From assembly GCA_049115735.1 (NCBI GenBank), contig JAGDZP010000010.1:248001-312000 (forward strand): a stretch of 64,000 nt of DNA. Reading direction: 5' to 3'. This DNA comes from CAXBNB01 sp049115735. GTDB lineage: Bacteria > Bacteroidota > Bacteroidia > Cytophagales > Cyclobacteriaceae. Position 1 is the stretch's first letter, and every line of letters begins with the position of its first letter. Shown here piece after piece: positions 54,109 through 62,551 of this stretch. The position numbers were made by a program, and so were the translations under genes. Below the pieces are notes generated by a model that was not told where the DNA came from, searched no databases, and saw nothing but the letters and a program-made list of their open reading frames with translations.

Positions 54109-54267
54109 TTATATTTTCTTAAGCACTACCAGGAGAGCATGTATTATACCTGGCACGAAGAAAAATATAGTCAGGATTAGGTTGATCCAAAAGTGTTTTC
54201 CAATTCCCTTGTCAAGAAAAACAGCAATGGGTGGTAATAAGATGGCTAGGATGATTTTAAGTATCAT
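54109..54267 (-). CDS. Pmp3/YqaE-family membrane protein (52 aa)
   Basis: The ATG at 54265-54267 gives MILKIILAILLPPIAVFLDKG and the second helix FFFVPGIIHALLVV. The LPPIAVFL and PGIIHAL segments are the signature of the two-helix Pmp3/YqaE family, linked in yeast and plants to membrane potential and salt stress. The longer frame upstream (another 21 codons) lacks family similarity. Confidence 0.88.
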   Translation of the reverse strand: MILKIILAILLPPIAVFLDKGIGKHFWINLILTIFFFVPGIIHALLVVLKKI

Positions 54268-54631
54268 AGTAGTTTTGGATATTGAGTAAACATAATGAAA
54301 AACAAAGTAATTTACCATACAAAAGGCCATCTCCTCAAGTGGCCAATGTTTTCAACTTCTTCTGGGCTGCCTACCAAACTTGTATTAACAAGAACTTGAA
54401 AACGTCGAAATTAGGCTCGAAGATCAAATGTAGATATTCGTTATGAAAAACATGGTCCTACTAAATGGCTGAATATCTACAGAAATTCAATTAGAAGAAT
54501 ATTCTCATGCATAAGAACATTCCTCGTGTTTTTAGCCAATTTCATAGCATATCTCCCCAAATAATCATGATAGTTGGGAAATTGGAATATTTCATAACTT
54601 TAAACACGTAGAAAGCCATTAATACATTATT
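54268..54631. other. 364-base non-coding stretch with a 10-base inverted repeat
   Basis: No gene fits. GTAGATATTC at 54430-54439 and GAATATCTAC at 54471-54480 are a perfect inverted repeat with a 31-base loop. Upstream, GTTTTCAA and TTGAAAAC near 54350-54405 form a second, weaker dyad. TAACTTTA at about 54597 resembles a -7 element for the next gene. It could encode a small structured RNA, but I see no promoter-terminator pair for one. Confidence 0.45.
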
Positions 54632-54799
54632 ATGAAAAGTAAGATCAAACAATTCGCACTATTGATCATGTTGATTTGCTTCACAACTATTGTAACCACT
54701 GGTTGTGGAGAAGACGAAACGGAGGAAATTTTCGATAATATTCCCGTAAAAGCCATGACCGACGAAGAGAATGAAAAAAAAGCAAGACCCGACGGTTGA
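54632..54799 (+). CDS. Mini-lipoprotein (55 aa)
   Basis: ATG at 54632 opens a 55-codon frame with a signal and lipobox TTGC, then an acidic tail (EDETEEIFDN, DEENEKKA). No fold is expected. It lies 40 bases before the TPR lipoprotein gene on the same strand and is likely co-transcribed with it; a near-match -7 element is 28 bases upstream. Confidence 0.7.
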   Translation: MKSKIKQFALLIMLICFTTIVTTGCGEDETEEIFDNIPVKAMTDEENEKKARPDG

Positions 54800-54839
54800 T
54801 TATTATTTCAATACAACATTCATTGACAATATATAATAC

Positions 54840-56174
54840 ATGTTAAACATTAACCCTATTCCTGCAGGATTGGCCAATCAATCCAGACAGTTCTTTCTAA
54901 TCTTCTATATCCTTTTAATTGCTCTTTCTTCATGCAGCGAAGAAACTAGCGAGGGTTTAGCCAATGATGAAATCAACTCAAATTTCGATACTGAATTTGA
55001 ATTGGTCTTAGAAATCATGGATGAAAGGCCTATGTTGGCTTTGAAGAAGTTGAATACTTTAGTAATGGAGGCCGAGAATACCAATTCGAAATACTATTCC
55101 GGCAAAGCAAAATGGTACATGGGATATATATATGATGAAGTCCTCGAAGATGTATCACTCGCCTATCACAACTATAATGAGGCCTTGAAAGATGTTGAGG
55201 AATCTGAAGATTCGTCATTAAAAATGAAGATTTATAATAATTTAGGCATCTTATACAGATATTATAAACAATATGATGCAGCCATAAATAACTATGAATC
55301 CGCAATTAGATTGAAAGATGATTTGACCATTAATCAATTATCAGATGTGTATTACAACTATGGCGTTGCATTGAAACTTAAGGGAGATAGCATTTCATTT
55401 TTTAATGCCGAACGGGCTTTTTCACAATCATTAGAATACGCTCATCAAATTGATTATCATGAGAATATTGCTAGTGTCCATAATCAGATAGGATTGATGT
55501 ATAAGGCTGTTGAAAACTATGAAATGTCAAGAATAGCCTACAACAACACGATCAGGAGTTATATAAACAATACTGACTTACAGGATTATGTCGGCAAAGC
55601 TTATCATGGCATAGGTGTTACCTATATGGATGAAATGAATGTGGAGGCCGCTGTAGACGCTTTCGAAAAAGCCTTGAAGTACAAGCGATCCAGTGGGTCA
55701 ATTTTTATTACGAAGTATGACATGGGCACTGTGTTGATGAATGATGGCCAGGTTGACAGAGCAATAAGCATATGGAAAGATGCTTTGAATGAGAAGCATA
55801 ATAGGAACAGCATTGAGCAAGTAAAGATTTATTCAGACCTTACTTCGGCTTTGAAAGCCAATGATCAGTATAAAGAGGCACTAGCTTATTCAGAAGTGTA
55901 TAATTCCAACGTACAAAATATTCTAGCAGAAGGAGAGAAGTATAAAAGCAAGAGCGACGTAGTTCTCTTTGCAAATGTTGTGAAAGATTATGATGAATTT
56001 AATAAACCTCTTCCGTTTTTTGCTCGACCTATGATGCTTTTGTTAAGCATACTCGTAATTGCTGCAATGTTCTATTTGTCCGTGTTTCTATACTATAGGT
56101 ACAAGTCAAATAAAACGGTATCACATGCCATATCAAGAATTCAAACTGAATTTCTGGAGATTAAGGTTGATTAG
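54840..56174 (+). CDS. TPR lipoprotein with a C-terminal membrane helix
   Basis: A lipobox (ALSSC) follows the N-terminal hydrophobic segment. At least six TPR-like helical hairpins span residues 60-380 (LKMKIYNNLGILYRYYKQYDAAINNYESAIRL and similar). A membrane helix at about residues 396-420 leads to a short cytoplasmic tail ending FLEIKVD. The layout resembles Bacteroidota TPR-LuxR or TPR-kinase sensors that lack the output domain. It may sense a periplasmic protein and signal through a partner. It is convergent with the XRE gene, overlapping it by 14 bases. Confidence 0.85.
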   Translation: MLNINPIPAGLANQSRQFFLIFYILLIALSSCSEETSEGLANDEINSNFDTEFELVLEIMDERPMLALKKLNTLVMEAENTNSKYYSGKAKWYMGYIYDEVLEDVSLAYHNYNEALKDVEESEDSSLKMKIYNNLGILYRYYKQYDAAINNYESAIRLKDDLTINQLSDVYYNYGVALKLKGDSISFFNAERAFSQSLEYAHQIDYHENIASVHNQIGLMYKAVENYEMSRIAYNNTIRSYINNTDLQDYVGKAYHGIGVTYMDEMNVEAAVDAFEKALKYKRSSGSIFITKYDMGTVLMNDGQVDRAISIWKDALNEKHNRNSIEQVKIYSDLTSALKANDQYKEALAYSEVYNSNVQNILAEGEKYKSKSDVVLFANVVKDYDEFNKPLPFFARPMMLLLSILVIAAMFYLSVFLYYRYKSNKTVSHAISRIQTEFLEIKVD

Positions 56175-56664
56175 GAGCTTTATTACCAATTACCTCTGAT
56201 AATTTGTCCTGCATTATATAAAACTCCATCAACTTTTTATTGAAGGCCAGGAATATAGATTGAATGTCATTGAATAATTTCAATCGATCTACCTCATTAA
56301 GATCATTCGCTTTCACTCTCTTTAGTTTATCCCCAAAGAGTGTGGTAATTCGATCAAGGTCATTTCTTTTTATTTGATAATCACTTGTAGACTCATTCAG
56401 CAGCCCCTCGAGTTTAACCTCAGTATTGTGCTCTATTTTGAATTCTTCAAAATTATTTTCTGTTAGTTCCTTTGTAAAAAATAGATGGAGATTGATGCCA
56501 AATTTGGTCCCGATCGTCCTGAGCACCTCTGGCTTGGGTATTACATTATTCTCGTATTTGTTTATGTTATGAGGGGGGACACCAATAAGCCTACCGAATT
56601 CACTTTGGCTCTTGACATTCTCCAATTTTCTTAACGTTCTTATATTCTTATTGATCAGATCCAT
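56161..56664 (-). CDS. XRE-family transcriptional regulator
   Basis: Residues 5-60 form a Cro/C1-type helix-turn-helix (LRKLENVKSQSEFGRLIGVPPHNINKYENN), with the recognition helix PPHNINKYE. The remaining about 100 residues are helical, with a coiled-coil-like pattern (LKRVKANDLNEVDRLKLFNDIQ). The gene is preceded by an array of TAAGAATA/TATTCTTA octamers, so it is probably autoregulated. Its target may be the convergent TPR gene or the divergent SiaC gene. Confidence 0.88.
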   Translation of the reverse strand: MDLINKNIRTLRKLENVKSQSEFGRLIGVPPHNINKYENNVIPKPEVLRTIGTKFGINLHLFFTKELTENNFEEFKIEHNTEVKLEGLLNESTSDYQIKRNDLDRITTLFGDKLKRVKANDLNEVDRLKLFNDIQSIFLAFNKKLMEFYIMQDKLSEVIGNKAPNQP

Positions 56665-56688
56665 TTTATTTCATTAGCATAAAGTTAA

Positions 56689-56734
56689 TAAGAATAAGAA
56701 AAATATTCTTACTTAAGTGTAAGAATATTTTTCT
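56689..56734. promoter_or_regulatory. Octamer array and 16-bp inverted repeat upstream of the XRE gene
   Basis: AGAAAAATATTCTTAC (56697-56712) and GTAAGAATATTTTTCT (56719-56734) form a perfect 16-base inverted repeat with a 6-base centre. TAAGAATA also occurs at 56689-56696, and TATTCTTA inside the start of the gene at 56643-56650: four related octamers within about 85 bases. Confidence 0.6.
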
Positions 56735-57078
56735 ATTTATCTATATATCAAATACTTATGTTATACTCTCTCCAGAAATAAAAAAATTATTCAAAATATA
56801 AAAAGTTCACTTTATTTGAATTGGTAATTCACACATATGAATCTTCATGAAAGCGATGGGTCTTTATTATTGGCTATGGTGGTAAGAGCATCTTAATGAG
56901 GTGCAGATAGAATCAGGCAGTTTATTCAGTTTCAAACACTGAAGAATTGCTTGGTTCTTTTACTCAACTGAACACTCCAACCTTTAAATTGAAGAAATCG
57001 ATAATGTGAATTTTGTCTTACAACGAATTATTTAGATGATGTAATTAATCCATTTCGAAAATTTTAAAAAAAACAGCT
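56735..57078. other. AT-rich intergenic region upstream of the SiaC-type gene
   Basis: No gene is seen. It must hold the promoter of the SiaC-type gene and possibly the divergent XRE promoter; no clear TAnnTTTG element is visible. Confidence 0.4.
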
Positions 57079-57507
57079 ATGAAAGGATATTTTGTTAGAC
57101 CTACAAGAGTTACACCTTCAATTTATTTTAATCCAGATAGGGGAATAATTGACATAAGAGGAAGATCTTGTCCAGAAAACCCATTGGTATTTTATAAAAT
57201 ATTGCTTTGTAGTCTGGACCAATTGATTACTCAGTCTTGTAATAAGATAAAGATTAATTTGGCTTTCGAATATTTTAATACCAGTTCTTTGAAATGCCTG
57301 TTTATATGCCTTGGTAAACTGGACAAATTGAGTAAAAAAGGAAAATATATAAGCATCAACTGGTTTTATGAATTTGAAGATATGGATATGATTGAAACCG
57401 GAGAGGATATGAACAGCTTCTTTTCAATACCCTTCAATTTTATTGGTATTGATGAGATTAAAATTCTTGGTGAAGAGAAAGCAACCAAGACCGGACATGC
57501 CGCTTAA
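57079..57507 (+). CDS. SiaC-type (DUF1987) regulatory phosphoprotein
   Basis: The sequence follows the SiaC/DUF1987 pattern: VTPSIYFNPDRGIIDIRGRSCPENPLVFY, then the phospho-switch element FEYFNTSSLK, INWFYEFEDMDMIETGEDM and FSIPFNFI. In Pseudomonas, SiaC is phosphorylated at a Thr in this loop by SiaB and in the unphosphorylated form binds and activates a diguanylate cyclase. Here no SiaB, SiaA phosphatase or cyclase is adjacent, so partners must be elsewhere. The nearest gene is the divergent XRE regulator. Confidence 0.85.
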   Translation: MKGYFVRPTRVTPSIYFNPDRGIIDIRGRSCPENPLVFYKILLCSLDQLITQSCNKIKINLAFEYFNTSSLKCLFICLGKLDKLSKKGKYISINWFYEFEDMDMIETGEDMNSFFSIPFNFIGIDEIKILGEEKATKTGHAA

Positions 57508-57692
57508 ACGCTTAAATCCCAGAAATATCATTTAAAAATTATGATCCTAAGCATTTTGTATCATACCTGTTGCCTTGCTAACTTCTTTCTAAATTTCATA
57601 TTTGATGTTCTTTATTTGTGAAAACTTATGCCACTTACAGCACCGATCACGAGAGTTTTCCTTATTGAATAAAAAACTCCTTTGGGTTTTAT

Positions 57693-58103
57693 TTACCTAA
57701 AAATATTCGTCAGGTATTCATTACGTATGTTTCGATAGATGTAGAAATCCGAGTCTATAGAAACAATTTCATTGATTTTCATTTCTTCTGCAGCCACCAT
57801 TAATGTAGCATCAGCCAGATCCATTGGCACATCGTCGTACTTTTTTGTCAAAAACAACAATCTCTCGAGGTGTGTCTCTGATAAACTGAATAACTGAACA
57901 GCACCTCTGTTCATCCATTCCAATAAGCTTGACTGAGACTTTAAGCTGAAATTCAGCATGTAGTGGGCTTCAGTAACCACAGGCCAGGTCGTGACAAGGC
58001 TTCCGTGGTAGTTTTCGATGAAGCGCATAGCGGCCGTGTGATACTTGTCTGATCGATCGAATAGTGCAATCAGAGGGCCTGCATCAATGAGCGTGCTTCT
58101 CAT
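57693..58103 (-). CDS. PIN-domain toxin, VapC-like
   Basis: The ATG at 58101-58103 gives MRSTLIDAGPLIALFD. The four acidic PIN positions are visible: Asp7 in LIDAGP, Glu in VVTEAHY, Asp in MDLADATLM and Asp in SIDSDFYIY. PIN domains are Mg-dependent ribonucleases that cut RNA such as initiator tRNA. The start overlaps the antitoxin gene by 20 bases, the usual coupled layout. The longer frame upstream is antitoxin shadow. Confidence 0.9.
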   Translation of the reverse strand: MRSTLIDAGPLIALFDRSDKYHTAAMRFIENYHGSLVTTWPVVTEAHYMLNFSLKSQSSLLEWMNRGAVQLFSLSETHLERLLFLTKKYDDVPMDLADATLMVAAEEMKINEIVSIDSDFYIYRNIRNEYLTNIFR

Positions 58104-58332
58104 CGAGCTTTTGCTTGAGTTTTGATTTGTAGGTGCTAGAAATATCCGACTGGCCGCTACTATCTGCGCCAAAGAGATCTTTGCCTAGCTCGAATGGGCG
58201 CTGTTGCATATGTTTTTTGGTGAGATACTGCGATAGGGCTTCTTTCACTACCATAGATTTAGACAAGTCATGCTCTTGAGTGTATTGACTCAGTTTTTTT
58301 TCTATCTCTTCATCTAATCTAACGTTCAACAT
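58084..58332 (-). CDS. Ribbon-helix-helix antitoxin
   Basis: Residues 1-45 fit an RHH/CopG fold (MLNVRLDEEIEKKLSQYTQEHDLSKSMVVKEALSQYL). The polar C-terminal half (FGADSSGQSDISSTYKSKLKQKL) would wrap the toxin active site. It is first of a two-gene operon and probably represses itself and the PIN toxin. Confidence 0.88.
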   Translation of the reverse strand: MLNVRLDEEIEKKLSQYTQEHDLSKSMVVKEALSQYLTKKHMQQRPFELGKDLFGADSSGQSDISSTYKSKLKQKLDEKHAH

Positions 58333-58401
58333 CGTGTGTATTTATTTGTGTAATACAAATGTAATACATTTTTCAGGGATAATAAAATTAATAACATTCA
58401 T

Positions 58402-61400
58402 TCACTCCTTATCCTTTCTTTTTTTTAACCATCTCTTTTCAGCCTTCCTGCTTTTGTGAATACCTACACTACTAACAACACCACTTAGAAGTGCCTTTCC
58501 CCAATAATTAAAGACTGCACGAGAAGTATCTCTTTCATGAAAGATTTTGCCCGGTCTCAAAAAAAGAAATTTTGGATTTCGATGTTTCAATACAAAAGTA
58601 TTTGCAAAGAATGTTTTGATTCCCTGATTGAGACCTTTGAGATCATTTGTTTCAGGGTTTAATATTTGTACTTTTAGATCCTTGTAACGAAAGCCCATTT
58701 CTCCCCTGGCAAACTCATTATTAGCCTCAATGTTAAAATTCATCTGAGGGGCATATCCATCCTTGATATTAATGCCTGCTACAGGTCTAAGTAGTTTATT
58801 CAATGCACCCAAATGCAGTGAATCCACTTGCCCTCCAAAAGTGAAATTGTCTTTTGGGCTTTGCATATCAAATAAAGCAATCGCTCGAAAATTGGCAGTA
58901 TCAGCAAATTGACCTTTTGCGACTAGGTGCAAAGGTTTTTTGGCCATACTATCCACAGAAGTAATATGAAAAAGGGCTGCATCTAGTTCACCAAAGCTTA
59001 TTTGAGCTATTTCTTCTTTCTTTGCTGGTTTCTCATGATATGTAATATTACCGTTCAACTTTAGTGTGTCGATATAAATCCATGCATCAATATTTCGAAG
59101 CATACTCTGGGGGAGGGCTTTAAATGTAGATTTGAAGGGAACGTCCTTATCCCTGTATACTAATGCATCCAGACCTTCGAGTGATATTTTCTCTACATGA
59201 TACTCACTTTCGGATAGCAGCCTTTCATAATCCAAACCGCTGAAACGCATGCCATCAAGACTTACATCAAACCAGTCCTTTTGTACCTTCAGGTTATTGC
59301 TATACTCATCAGCCGTTAATTCTGAGCTAAATCTAATCTTATCCAAGTTTAAAGTATTACTAGGGTATTGTAGATCGTACTGATCAATGATGATAGAATA
59401 GCTATCACCTAATGGAAGCGAGAGGTTTTTACCGCTAATAGCTGCAAACTGTGTATAGTCGAAGAACTCATCTCCAATAACTTCTTCTTCAACAAAAAAT
59501 TCACGAATTTCAAATCTTCCTTCATGAACGGCAAATTCAGTAGACTTTAAGCTGTCCTGGATTTCTATTTCTGTTTCAATTGATGAGAAATATTTGACGT
59601 CAATAGATTTAGGAAAGCTTTTATCAAAGGATTTTCCATCTGCTTTAGAAGTTTGAAAACTAGCTACGATATAACAATTAGTCAATTGAATGCTGTCCAG
59701 TTTTAATCGTTTATCAATTTGGAAGGCATATAGGTCAAGGCCAACTATTTTGATACTCGGCAATAGGCCATTGGCTGTCTTATCCGCCTTGTTATAACTC
59801 AAAGTATCAATTAGAATCAGCCCAGTGCTTTTATTAAAGCTGAGTAGTTCTATTACAAGAGAGTCCCCGTTGGTCATCGTTGGTTTGAAACCCTTGACAT
59901 TCAAAAGCACATCATCCGAATAAAGTAAATGATCGGCATCCAATACCGATTTCTCGGGATATTGAAAGTTTTTAAGAATTAGAGATAATTGAAGAATTTC
60001 AGCTTTTACTATGGCTGTTTGGCCTTTATCTAAAACTTCTAATTGCGCCTTATCAAGTATGATTTTTTTAAACTCTATCCCCAGAGTATCAATCTCACTC
60101 GCCTTTTGTACGACATCATTCAAAGACAAAATTAGATTTGGATTTTGGACAATCAGACTATCACCATGTAATAGCTTTTGCTGCCAGAAAGCATCCTGAT
60201 TTAAACCATAAATAGATAATGAAGGAATGTTTCCATTTAATTCAACCTTATTTTGTATTGAATCTGGAGTCCTTAGAATGTTAATACCGTTAATATGCAC
60301 GTCACCTGAATCAATAATCGATAATTCACTGATATTAAATTGATTAGATGACTTTGGTAAAGTAAAAGTGATTTGCTCTATTCGACCGTTATACACTTTA
60401 TTATGCGTCCCAATGGTCAATTGTGTATTGATGTTGTTCATACTAAAAGACGTAGCGTCATGGCTCTTTCCAGTTATTTGTCCATTCTCTATCTCTATAT
60501 ACTTATTTCCCAAATAATCATCACCTAAGCCGTCTTTGGCTGGGTTGATTATCTCCAAATCAATCACAGGATTAGTCAGCTTTAATGAATCAAAGGCCAG
60601 GTAATTTCCTGATGAAATACCATCAAGGTCAATACCTGATATGGTTAATTGTGAGAGGTTTCCAGAAACGCTTTTATTCTGGTCCTGATAGTCCATATTG
60701 ATCTGATCTAGTAGCAAACGGCTTGCTATATGATCAAGTGTCAGGTTGCTAACTCTCAAATCGGTTGTTTCATCATTCAAAACCATATCTTCCATCGTTA
60801 ATTCAACTTCACCCAGCACCTCATGCCATGACTTGGATTCACCATGAATATTAAAATCTGAAACCACTAAATCTGTCTGACCAAAATGGATGTGTTTGTT
60901 TATCGAAAACTCGCCTTGATCAAGCTGCAAACTCTTGATGTTGACTATCCTAAAATGATCATTTAAGATTGAGTAAACCACAGTAGGAGAGATGCTGTCC
61001 CTTTCGTGCCTTTTACGCTCCTTTTCAAATGTGATTTTAGGATATTGAAGCCGCAACTCATTAATCAGCAGCTCCTGATTCACTAAAACATCTAAAAAAT
61101 TCATACCCTTGAAGCTGAGCATGGGAAGATCAATTGACAAGAACATATCCGAAGAACTTCTTTTTCCATGATTTGAAATATGGAAGTTTTTGAATAATAA
61201 TGATGAATCAAATGAACTCAGTTGAAGTAAGTCAAATTCCACGGTGTGAATACTATCCGGGAGATAGGAGCTATAGTCCTTTATGATGATGTCAACATCA
61301 TCAAAGTACTTATCCCGGTGATCGAAATGATAGTTGCTGCTGTCCAGGAGCACGTTGTAAAACACGATATCCGCTCTTTCAGACTTGATATGCTGATACT

Positions 61401-62463
61401 TGTGGTGGTAGTCGTCATTAGTTGTGATATCTAAATTGGAATTGATAAACCTCATTTTTCCAATCTGAATTTCATCAAAAATCTGAAACAACTGTTTTAT
61501 CAGCGAGTTTCCCTTCGCCTCTTGCTTCTTTAATTCGGCATGAGTCTGCTCTTCCAGAAAAATGTGCGAATCTGTTAGTGCAAGCTCCTGCATTTCAAGG
61601 TGGTTGTTTCGATAAGCAGAGAAATAATCTACACCCTTCAGCTTCAAATCCGGGATACGAATGTTATATACGATTTTGTGATCCTGATGACCAAAAGTCC
61701 CGTGAGCCTCGGTAATAGGTCTCAATACAAGGTTGTTAAAAGTCAATACAGAATCCGCTGTTGACAGCACCATACGATCAAAACTTAGTTGATGGATGCT
61801 GTCGTTTAGATAGAAACTCTGATTACGAATTTCCAATTCTATACTTTCGGAATAGAATTCCTGGTCGGGTCTGGATTCGGAGTCAATGAGCAAATTGTTA
61901 ACGAAAAAATCGAAATCACCAAAACCCAAATTGCTTGGAGAATGTTGAAATTCACCATTTTCAAGGCTGAACAAGTCTATACGTAGCACTTTTAAATAGT
62001 CCGAAATCTCCTTGTAGAGGTCACCTGTTTGCAAACTGAAACTTTCTGCAGGGGCATGCTTTTCCCGTATGATATGTATTTGTGGATCAATGATTCGAAC
62101 ATTCGTAATAGCCAGTTGATCTTCAAAATAGATGCTGCTGAAAGATTCAAGATCAATATTTAGTCCTGCTAGTTCCAGGTCATAGAGGTTCTTAAATCCC
62201 TTGGCCTGAAAGTCTTTGTTCGAATCGGGCTTCAGTATCACCTTTTCCAGCTTGATGGCCCGTTCCCAAACATCTATTTCCAGGCTTTCAAAAGAAAGTT
62301 GGTAATAGCCATTGGTTTCATTTAAGACCAGTCGATGTAGGATTTCACTGGAGAAATATATCCCCAATTTCAGCATACCAAAGCTGGCCAAACCAAGAAC
62401 AATGAGTATAGATGTCCAGGTAATAACCCTTCTCTTAAGCAGAACAGGTGGTTGTGATCCCAT
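58402..62463 (-). CDS. Giant AsmA-like envelope protein (1353 aa)
   Basis: A single N-terminal membrane helix (about residues 14-34) anchors a long periplasmic part built from repeated short beta strands with a hydrophobic/polar alternation and recurrent phrases such as LLIDSESR-, SLQLDQGEFSI-, LQLDSIQLTN-type. This is the pattern of the AsmA/TamB superfamily, whose extended grooves carry lipids between membranes. The C-terminal region (about 1200-1330) has an AsmA-like end with a basic tail KSRKAEKRWLKKRKDKE. No TamA partner is adjacent. Assignment by pattern only. Confidence 0.65.
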   Translation of the reverse strand: MGSQPPVLLKRRVITWTSILIVLGLASFGMLKLGIYFSSEILHRLVLNETNGYYQLSFESLEIDVWERAIKLEKVILKPDSNKDFQAKGFKNLYDLELAGLNIDLESFSSIYFEDQLAITNVRIIDPQIHIIREKHAPAESFSLQTGDLYKEISDYLKVLRIDLFSLENGEFQHSPSNLGFGDFDFFVNNLLIDSESRPDQEFYSESIELEIRNQSFYLNDSIHQLSFDRMVLSTADSVLTFNNLVLRPITEAHGTFGHQDHKIVYNIRIPDLKLKGVDYFSAYRNNHLEMQELALTDSHIFLEEQTHAELKKQEAKGNSLIKQLFQIFDEIQIGKMRFINSNLDITTNDDYHHKYQHIKSERADIVFYNVLLDSSNYHFDHRDKYFDDVDIIIKDYSSYLPDSIHTVEFDLLQLSSFDSSLLFKNFHISNHGKRSSSDMFLSIDLPMLSFKGMNFLDVLVNQELLINELRLQYPKITFEKERKRHERDSISPTVVYSILNDHFRIVNIKSLQLDQGEFSINKHIHFGQTDLVVSDFNIHGESKSWHEVLGEVELTMEDMVLNDETTDLRVSNLTLDHIASRLLLDQINMDYQDQNKSVSGNLSQLTISGIDLDGISSGNYLAFDSLKLTNPVIDLEIINPAKDGLGDDYLGNKYIEIENGQITGKSHDATSFSMNNINTQLTIGTHNKVYNGRIEQITFTLPKSSNQFNISELSIIDSGDVHINGINILRTPDSIQNKVELNGNIPSLSIYGLNQDAFWQQKLLHGDSLIVQNPNLILSLNDVVQKASEIDTLGIEFKKIILDKAQLEVLDKGQTAIVKAEILQLSLILKNFQYPEKSVLDADHLLYSDDVLLNVKGFKPTMTNGDSLVIELLSFNKSTGLILIDTLSYNKADKTANGLLPSIKIVGLDLYAFQIDKRLKLDSIQLTNCYIVASFQTSKADGKSFDKSFPKSIDVKYFSSIETEIEIQDSLKSTEFAVHEGRFEIREFFVEEEVIGDEFFDYTQFAAISGKNLSLPLGDSYSIIIDQYDLQYPSNTLNLDKIRFSSELTADEYSNNLKVQKDWFDVSLDGMRFSGLDYERLLSESEYHVEKISLEGLDALVYRDKDVPFKSTFKALPQSMLRNIDAWIYIDTLKLNGNITYHEKPAKKEEIAQISFGELDAALFHITSVDSMAKKPLHLVAKGQFADTANFRAIALFDMQSPKDNFTFGGQVDSLHLGALNKLLRPVAGINIKDGYAPQMNFNIEANNEFARGEMGFRYKDLKVQILNPETNDLKGLNQGIKTFFANTFVLKHRNPKFLFLRPGKIFHERDTSRAVFNYWGKALLSGVVSSVGIHKSRKAEKRWLKKRKDKE

Positions 62464-62551
62464 TAACAGCTAAAATACAATAGAATAACTTAGTGATTCG
62501 TGATTTTGTGAATTGACTAATTGATAATAAGATTTATTATTTGTCAAATAT

